Below are positions 7,200 to 11,680 of a stretch of DNA of 11,680 nucleotides, piece by piece. Under the pieces are notes generated by a model. It saw only the letters and a program-made list of their open reading frames with translations. It searched no databases and was not told where the DNA came from. Location of the stretch: assembly GCA_012727625.1 (NCBI GenBank), contig JAAYGP010000164.1, forward strand, positions 1 to 11,680, written 5' to 3'. Both the position numbers and the translations under genes were made by a program. Position 1 is the stretch's first letter; each line of letters begins with the position of its first letter. Source of the stretch: Clostridiaceae bacterium (GTDB taxonomy: Bacteria; Bacillota; Clostridia; DSM-8532).

Positions 7200-7379
7200 A
7201 TTCAGAGGTCCGTTACTATTCAGAGGAAATTTAACAGTTAAAATCCGCGGGCTCCGACCTCGGCTGTTTCTCCCTGGGCAACAAAGCACATACTTATTTA
7301 CCCGCATTATGATCAGTATAATAATTAGCAGCGGTCTCCATATCCCGGGGCGCTCAAACACACGCTTTAAGCCTATTAT

Positions 7380-7487
7380 GGGCAGCAGTGCTTCGTAGCT
7401 GTTACCCTGCGTCATTGAAATCGCCCGAGCCACCCGTTGCTTCTGCATGTACCTCTTAGCCGGAGATCCATGTGAAAGCAGCGGGTG
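7380..7487 (+). other. Possible structured RNA segment upstream of glnN promoter
   Basis: This section of the long mraZ-glnN gap is richer in G and C than its flanks. CACCCGTTGCTT (7431-7442) pairs with AAGCAGCGGGTG (7476-7487). In plus-strand RNA this is a continuous 12-bp stem with one U-G wobble (7437/7481), whereas minus-strand RNA would have a C/A mismatch. CATG/CATG at 7446-7449 and 7469-7472 lies inside. A second hairpin joins GGG (7380-7382) to CCC (7405-7407), with CAGC/GCTG inside. AAGCAG can also pair with CTGCTT just downstream (about 7498-7503). I looked for RNase P, tmRNA, SRP RNA and T-box signatures and saw none. It may be a small RNA ending at the terminator near 7583, or a decayed sequence. 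Confidence 0.3.
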
Positions 7488-7501
7488 ACATCAAAAACTG
7501 C

Positions 7502-7530
7502 TTGTAAACAAGCTCTTGAAGTGCTATACT
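7502..7530 (+). promoter_or_regulatory. Sigma-A-type promoter for glnN
   Basis: TTGTAA (7502-7507), a 17-bp spacer and TATACT (7525-7530) form a good vegetative promoter, with a predicted start near 7537. That places a terminator hairpin within the first 50 nt of the transcript and leaves a leader of about 190 nt before glnN. A short palindrome, GCTTG-TAAA-CAAGC (7500-7513), overlaps the -35 element and might be an operator. Confidence 0.6.
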
Positions 7531-7540
7531 AAAAAAAATG

Positions 7541-7583
7541 GCAGCAAAGGCGCTGTGGCCGCATTGGTCCGCAGTGTTTTTTT
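7541..7583 (+). terminator. Leader terminator with overlapping anti-terminator hairpin (glnN attenuator)
   Basis: CGCTGTGGCC (7551-7560) pairs with GG-T-CCGCAGTG (7566-7576, one bulged T) around a GCATT loop and is followed by seven Ts (7577-7583): a clear Rho-independent terminator on the plus strand, upstream of glnN. The 5' strand of the stem can instead pair upstream, GCAGC (7541-7545) with GCTGT (7552-7556), around the hexaloop AAAGGC. A hexaloop with A at position 1 and G at position 4 is the described target of ANTAR-domain anti-terminator proteins, which control nitrogen genes in Clostridia and other bacteria. The second A1/G4 hairpin expected of such targets is not evident, so the terminator is well supported and the ANTAR reading is tentative. 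It could alternatively end a separate small RNA. Confidence 0.7.
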
Positions 7584-7658
7584 ATCATAATCAAATTCAG
7601 AAGTCCCCTGTCTCCAGGCTGCCTTATTTACGACGGCGAACGCTTTGGAGGGGGATTA

Positions 7659-7766
7659 ATGATTAAACATAGTGTATTAAATTTAATGTCCTGTAGTTCG
7701 CAGTTTTCAGGGGGGATATATAAAGATGAAAGATATTCCGGCTTTATTTGGCAGTATGGTTTTTAA
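7659..7766 (+). CDS. Possible 35-codon upstream ORF overlapping the glnN start
   Basis: An ATG at 7659 is preceded by GGAGGGGG (7647-7654) with 4 nt spacing, a stronger and better-placed ribosome-binding site than that of glnN itself. The frame runs 35 codons to a TAA at 7764-7766, beginning MIKHSVLNLMSCSSQF, and overlaps the first 41 nt of glnN in another frame. Its product resembles nothing I know and has no run of glutamine codons. It may be a leader ORF whose translation affects access to the glnN start, or a chance ORF; codon-level evidence is too short to judge. Confidence 0.3.
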   Translation: MIKHSVLNLMSCSSQFSGGIYKDERYSGFIWQYGF

Positions 7767-9816
7767 TGACAAAGTAATGAGTGAAAGGCTTCCAAAAGAC
7801 ACTTACCGTTCACTCAAGAGGACAATAGAAACAGGGAAGCATTTGGATCTTGATGTAGCCAACGAAGTGGCGAACGCCATGAAAAACTGGGCCCTTGAAA
7901 AAGGCGCAACCCATTTTACCCATTGGTTCCAGCCGCTAACCGGGGTTACGGCTGAAAAACATGACAGCTTTATTTCACCTTGCAGCTCAGGAAATATAAT
8001 TATGGAGTTTTCCGGGAAAGAGCTTGTCCGCGGGGAACCCGACGCGTCAAGTTTTCCCTCGGGAGGGCTCAGAACCATGTTTGAAGCCAGGGGGTATACA
8101 GCCTGGGATCCCACTTCCTATGCATTTGTTAAAGATAATTCCCTGTATATACCCACTGCTTTCTGTTCATACAGCGGGGATGCCCTGGATAAAAAAACCC
8201 CTCTTCTTCGTTCAATGGAGGCAATAGGCAAGCAGGCACTGCGGATTCTTAAACTCTTTGGCAATGAAGATGTAAAAAGTGTTATAACAGCCGTCGGAGC
8301 AGAGCAGGAATACTTTCTTATAGACAAGGATATGTTTAATAAGCGCTCTGATCTTATGTACTGCGGAAGAACGCTATTTGGCGCGAAGCCCCCAAAGGGG
8401 CAGGAACTTGAGGATCATTACTACGGCGCTATAAAACCTAGGGTAGCGTCATTCATGAAAGATCTGGAGGAGGAGCTCTGGAAACTGGGTGTGATGGCCA
8501 AAACAAAGCACAATGAGGTGGCTCCTGCCCAGCATGAACTGGCTCCTTTTTATACCACCACAAATATAGCGACAGACCATAATCAACTCATTATGGAACT
8601 GTTGAAAACAGTGGCTGACCGGCATAACTTAACCTGCCTTATTCACGAAAAGCCTTTCGCGGGAGTTAACGGAAGCGGCAAGCACAATAACTGGTCGCTC
8701 TTCACGGATACCGGGGTAAATTTATTTGAGCCGGGAGCAACACCATCACAAAATGCTCAGTTTTTGCTGTTTTTAATGGCAGTAATAAAAGCAGTGGATG
8801 AATACCAGGATCTGCTGCGTATTTCGGTGGCAAGTGCAGGTAATGACCTGCGCCTTGGCTCCGGGGAAGCACCGCCTGCCATTGTTTCAATTTTTTTGGG
8901 CGAGGAACTTACAGAAATACTGGATTCCATTGAAAATGGAAAATTCTATAAAGATCGGCAGGAAGCCCAGATGGAGATCGGAGTTTCCGCATTGCCCCAT
9001 TTCCCAAGGGATAATACCGACAGAAACAGGACTTCACCTTTTGCTTTTACAGGCAATAAATTCGAATTCAGAATGCTTGGGTCCGCGCTTTCCATAGCTG
9101 ATCCCAACGTGGTAATAAACACGATTGTTGCGGATGCCCTGTCACAATTTGCTGATATTCTTGAAGCGAGCACCAATTTTAAGAAGGATCTTAACAACCT
9201 TGTCAGGGATGTTATTAAAAAACATAAGAGAATTATTTTCAACGGCAACAATTACTGTGACGAATGGGTTAAAGAAGCTGAAAAAAGAGGATTATTGAAC
9301 TTGAAATCCACTCCGGATGCAATGCCGCACTTCCTGAGTGAAAAAAATATAAAGTTGTTCGCTAAATTTGGCGTATTATCAAAGGCTGAGATCTGTTCAC
9401 GATATGAAATTTTGCTGGAAAATTACAGCAAGACCATTCATATCGAAGCCCTGACCATGCTGGAAATGGTTAAAAAGAATGTCATTCCCTCAGTAATCAG
9501 GTATGAAAAAGATCTTGCCGATACTTTAATGAAAAAGAAAGCACTTTCTTCATCCATAAGCTGCAAACTGGAGGAAAACCTTATTTCCAGAATAGCAGAA
9601 CTTTCAGATTACTTGTATGAAAGGCTGAACACCCTGGAAAGAAACATAGAAAGCATTGACGGGATTAATGAACACCTTGAAATGGCCAGATACTACCGGG
9701 AATATGTATTGATGAGTATGCAAAGCTTAAGGGAAGTGGTTGATCAATTGGAAACCCTTATAGGCAAATATTACTGGACTGTTCCGGCCTATGGCGATCT
9801 GTTATACAGTGTGTAA
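7726..9816 (+). CDS. glnN: Type III glutamine synthetase GlnN
   Basis: Cytoplasmic ATP-dependent enzyme that condenses glutamate and ammonium to glutamine. At 696 residues it is the size of the type III (GSIII) family (about 700), well above the roughly 450-470 of type I. Family features seen are the N-terminal FGSMVFND (8-15) and THFTHWFQPLTG (62-73), EKHDSF (77-82), GAEQEYFLID with metal-binding glutamates (191-200), KHNEVAPAQHE (261-271), FAGVNGSGKHNNWSL (311-325, glutamate/ATP-binding loop) and RNRTSPFAFTGNKFEFR (433-449). The C-terminal extension is largely helical and charged (about 540-690), as in GSIII. The ATG at 7726 has AGGGGGG at 10 nt spacing. The gene is divergent from mraZ and convergent with rodA, leaving only 46 bp and no obvious terminator between them. 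It stands alone, with no glnB/amtB neighbours. Control is probably by the attenuator in its leader. Confidence 0.97.
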   Translation: MKDIPALFGSMVFNDKVMSERLPKDTYRSLKRTIETGKHLDLDVANEVANAMKNWALEKGATHFTHWFQPLTGVTAEKHDSFISPCSSGNIIMEFSGKELVRGEPDASSFPSGGLRTMFEARGYTAWDPTSYAFVKDNSLYIPTAFCSYSGDALDKKTPLLRSMEAIGKQALRILKLFGNEDVKSVITAVGAEQEYFLIDKDMFNKRSDLMYCGRTLFGAKPPKGQELEDHYYGAIKPRVASFMKDLEEELWKLGVMAKTKHNEVAPAQHELAPFYTTTNIATDHNQLIMELLKTVADRHNLTCLIHEKPFAGVNGSGKHNNWSLFTDTGVNLFEPGATPSQNAQFLLFLMAVIKAVDEYQDLLRISVASAGNDLRLGSGEAPPAIVSIFLGEELTEILDSIENGKFYKDRQEAQMEIGVSALPHFPRDNTDRNRTSPFAFTGNKFEFRMLGSALSIADPNVVINTIVADALSQFADILEASTNFKKDLNNLVRDVIKKHKRIIFNGNNYCDEWVKEAEKRGLLNLKSTPDAMPHFLSEKNIKLFAKFGVLSKAEICSRYEILLENYSKTIHIEALTMLEMVKKNVIPSVIRYEKDLADTLMKKKALSSSISCKLEENLISRIAELSDYLYERLNTLERNIESIDGINEHLEMARYYREYVLMSMQSLREVVDQLETLIGKYYWTVPAYGDLLYSV

Positions 9817-9862
9817 TCATTCATCTCCTGCCTGAACATTAACTTTCGCGAGTAAGGTGGTT

Positions 9863-11032
9863 TTATTCAAACATCAGTCTTTCCTTGTGCATGGAAATAC
9901 TTAATATAATACCTGCAGCTATGAGGTTGGAAACAACAGAGCTTGCGCCATAGCTTATAAAGGGCAACGGTATGCCGGTTACCGGCAGAAGCCCTATATT
10001 CATGCCGACATTTTCAATAAAGTGCGCAAGAAACATAGCCGTAAGCCCCATAACGATAAATGCCCCGTATCTTTCCCTGGTATGCCAGGCAATATATATG
10101 CACCGGGCAAAAAAAGCCAGAAACAATAAAATTAAAATCGATGCGCCAAAAAAGCCAAGCTCTTCAGCAACCACCGAAAAAATAAAATCGGTGTGGGCAA
10201 AAGGAACTCTTTCCGCGGCCCAGCCATTGCCCCATCCCCGTCCCCACAGCTGACCGGAACCAATATGCTGGATGGCACGTGAAACCTGAAAGTTTATGCC
10301 GAGAGGATCCACGTCTTTGTTAAAATAGCTGTAAAATCGGTTAAGCATGTACTTCGGAAGCAATTGATAAAGCCCTGTTATATAGACAATAAACACTCCG
10401 CTTGCGCATGCCCCTGCTCCGATAAAGATATATTTATATGGCAGGCCGGCGAAAAATACCATACAAATAAATATAAATCCATATACAAGGACAGTTCCGT
10501 AATCAGGCTGCTGGAATATCAGAAAAACAGGCAAAGCAGCAAAAAACAGAAGCTTAATGTAGTTAAATTTCCCCGTTTTTATTACAATGCGCTCAAGATA
10601 CAGGGCTATAATCAAGACAAATGTTACTTTACATAATTCTGACGGCTGAAATGTAATCGGGCCAAGATCGAGCCATGCTTTTGAGCCTGTTTCATCCTCG
10701 CCTATTCCATAGCGCAAAACCAAAACAAGCAGGATTATAATAACCCAGTAAGCAGGAAACCCGAGAATTCGTAAATCTTTATAATCAATCAGGCATAAAA
10801 CCACAATACAAATCATACCCAGAGCAATGCCTACTCCCTGTTTTATAAAAATACCCGGGCTTTCCAGCTGGACCGACACGCTTCTGATAATAAACATACC
10901 AAAGGCATTAAGTGCCAATACAATTATCAGCAGGATCCAATCAAAATGTTTTAATTTATTGATGCTCTGGCTTTTTTCAACATGCAGCATTAATGCATTC
11001 TGTATCCTTTCATGTAATGCTCTGTTTGGCAC
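9863..11032 (-). CDS. rodA: RodA-type SEDS peptidoglycan glycosyltransferase
   Basis: A polytopic membrane protein of 389 residues that polymerises lipid II into glycan strands, normally paired with a class B PBP. Ten or so hydrophobic segments start at DWILLIIVLALNAFGMFII (31-49). SEDS landmarks are GSKAWLDLGPITFQPSEL (116-133), QQPDYGT (174-180), GRGWGNG (264-270), VPFAHTDFIFSVVAEELGF (276-294) with aspartate 282 at the catalytic position, and ENVGMNIGLLPVTGIPLPF (340-358). GSKAWLDLGP, the NxGM segment and the absence of the FtsW-type long periplasmic loop favour RodA over FtsW/SpoVE. The usual SYGGSS appears here as SYGASS (360-365), a single Gly-to-Ala change. The start is uncertain: the GTG at 11032 has no clear ribosome-binding site, and an in-frame ATG at 10990 (14 residues shorter) is an alternative. 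An Lgt-like gene lies 115 bp upstream on the same strand. Confidence 0.93.
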   Translation of the reverse strand: MPNRALHERIQNALMLHVEKSQSINKLKHFDWILLIIVLALNAFGMFIIRSVSVQLESPGIFIKQGVGIALGMICIVVLCLIDYKDLRILGFPAYWVIIILLVLVLRYGIGEDETGSKAWLDLGPITFQPSELCKVTFVLIIALYLERIVIKTGKFNYIKLLFFAALPVFLIFQQPDYGTVLVYGFIFICMVFFAGLPYKYIFIGAGACASGVFIVYITGLYQLLPKYMLNRFYSYFNKDVDPLGINFQVSRAIQHIGSGQLWGRGWGNGWAAERVPFAHTDFIFSVVAEELGFFGASILILLFLAFFARCIYIAWHTRERYGAFIVMGLTAMFLAHFIENVGMNIGLLPVTGIPLPFISYGASSVVSNLIAAGIILSISMHKERLMFE

Positions 11033-11147
11033 AAAAATATGACAAACCCGTATACATTAATCATATATAATACGAATTTTATCAGGTTTTGTTTTATAAA
11101 CACCTGTGGGATATTAATCCATGCAGTCAAATAATGTATCGGCTATA

Positions 11148-11680
11148 CTATTCATCTGCTCCGGGTTTTTCTTTTTCTTCTTCCAATTCACCTGTTGCTT
11201 CAGGTTCTGCTTCTTTATATTCCATTTCACCAGCTATTTTGGACTTTTCTTCTTTATATTCCATTTCACCAGTTATTCCGGACTTTTCTTCTTTACTTTC
11301 CCGTTCATCTGTTTCCTCAGATACTTTTTCCTTATCATCAGGTTCTTCTGTTACTTCAGGCATGTCTTCCCCATCAGCTGAAACGGAAGTCTGAAAGTCA
11401 TCCGTACTTTCGTCCGGACCATTTTGAGCACTCTCGGAATCTTCCTGTTTCGAATCCTCCGGCTCATCACCCATCTCATCTATTATTTCTCTGTAACGGC
11501 TTGGCTTATAGTCCGCGTCATCCAACGGTTCTTTTTTCAAACGTATGCGCCTTATAATGAAAACCACTGTAAACGCAATTACAAAAACAATCCCAAGCAA
11601 ACGGTTTATGTTTACATCGCCCACTTTCAGATCAAAACGCATACTGTCAATTACAAACCGTGCGCCCCCATATGCAATCA
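11148..11680 (-). CDS. lgt: Prolipoprotein diacylglyceryl transferase (Lgt)-like protein, C-terminal part with acidic repeat tail (truncated by window edge)
   Basis: The reading frame is open from the right edge, and the ATG at 11642 is internal. The 12 residues before it, IAYGGARFVIDS, followed by MRFD, match the conserved end of Lgt (E. coli Y235-G-V-A-R239-F-I-V-E243), then one last membrane helix (NRLLGIVFVIAFTVVFII) and a basic stop RRIRLKK. Lgt transfers diacylglyceryl from phosphatidylglycerol to the lipobox cysteine of prelipoproteins in the membrane. The glutamate equivalent to E243 is an aspartate here. After the last helix comes a cytoplasmic tail of about 125 residues dominated by Glu, Asp, Lys and Ser, containing 13-residue repeats. 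Most Lgt proteins stop soon after the last helix. The catalytic N-terminal part lies outside the window, so identity rests on this short C-terminal match and on the position before rodA. Confidence 0.7.
   Translation of the reverse strand, partial: IAYGGARFVIDSMRFDLKVGDVNINRLLGIVFVIAFTVVFIIRRIRLKKEPLDDADYKPSRYREIIDEMGDEPEDSKQEDSESAQNGPDESTDDFQTSVSADGEDMPEVTEEPDDKEKVSEETDERESKEEKSGITGEMEYKEEKSKIAGEMEYKEAEPEATGELEEEKEKPGADE
11211..11288 (-). repeat. Two near-identical 39-nt tandem repeats in the Lgt-like tail
   Basis: Units 11211-11249 and 11250-11288 differ at only three positions. Each encodes 13 residues of the type KEEKS-G/K-I-T/A-GEMEY. Weaker copies flank them at about 11175-11210 and 11289-11327, so three to four units can be traced. 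The length is a multiple of three, so unit gain or loss would keep the frame. This is the pattern of a small coding minisatellite in a disordered charged tail. Confidence 0.8.

Noticed and set aside
7116..7448. A 110-codon minus-strand ORF in the mraZ-glnN gap
   Set aside because: No recognisable domain, no good ribosome-binding site, a composition change midway (basic start, Asn/Ile-rich AT-driven end), and overlap with the dyads; it looks like a chance ORF.
7200..7590. RNase P RNA, tmRNA, SRP RNA or T-box leader
   Set aside because: Their hallmark sequences (for example the T-box GGTGGNACC or the tmRNA T-arm GGTTCGAATCC type) are not present on either strand.
1..11680. Mobile element, CRISPR array, toxin-antitoxin or defence system
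   Set aside because: No transposase or integrase, no regular repeat-spacer array and no such gene pairs; the repeats found are a degenerate leader array and a coding minisatellite.

Overview
The window looks like chromosomal DNA of an anaerobic, Gram-positive-type member of the Clostridia. The base composition is moderate to AT-leaning. The dcw (division and cell wall) cluster begins mraZ-rsmH-ftsL-class B PBP-murE-murF, as in endospore-forming clostridia. MurE carries the DNPR motif of meso-diaminopimelate-adding enzymes, and the glutamine synthetase is the large type III (GlnN) enzyme common in Clostridia and Bacteroidetes. The general affinity (Thermoclostridium/Acetivibrio-like) is inference from gene content; no species can be assigned.

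Layout. Positions 1-6914 hold the dcw cluster on the minus strand, transcribed from high to low coordinates: mraZ, rsmH, an ftsL-like gene, a class B penicillin-binding protein with two PASTA domains (SpoVD/FtsI type), murE and a truncated murF that runs off the left edge. A sigma-A-like promoter and four GTGG-type MraZ boxes at exact 10-bp spacing lie in front of mraZ. Three dcw intergenic gaps are unusually long (about 190, 189 and 324 bp). One can fold into a three-hairpin structure. Another holds an A-rich leader with degenerate repeats spaced about 23 bp, plus a terminator-like hairpin.

Positions 7004-7725 form a long non-coding stretch between mraZ and the divergently transcribed glnN. 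It contains AT-rich dyads with mutually exclusive pairings, a GC-rich section with a 12-bp RNA-like stem, a good promoter, a Rho-independent terminator overlapped by an alternative hairpin with an A1/G4 hexaloop (ANTAR-target-like), and a possible 35-codon upstream ORF with a strong ribosome-binding site that overlaps the start of glnN.

Positions 7726-9816 encode type III glutamine synthetase on the plus strand. Convergent to it on the minus strand are a RodA-type SEDS glycosyltransferase (9863-11032) and, upstream of that, the C-terminal end of an Lgt-like prolipoprotein diacylglyceryl transferase carrying a long acidic tail with 39-nt tandem repeats.

How the genes fit together: MurE and MurF make the UDP-MurNAc-pentapeptide precursor. 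The RodA-type SEDS protein polymerises glycan, and the class B PBP cross-links it. FtsL is a divisome scaffold, RsmH methylates 16S rRNA, and MraZ autoregulates the cluster. GlnN supplies glutamine, which feeds amino-sugar synthesis among many other uses. No mobile element, tRNA, rRNA or CRISPR array was seen. The genes are ordinary core genes; the less ordinary material is in the intergenic regions and the Lgt tail.
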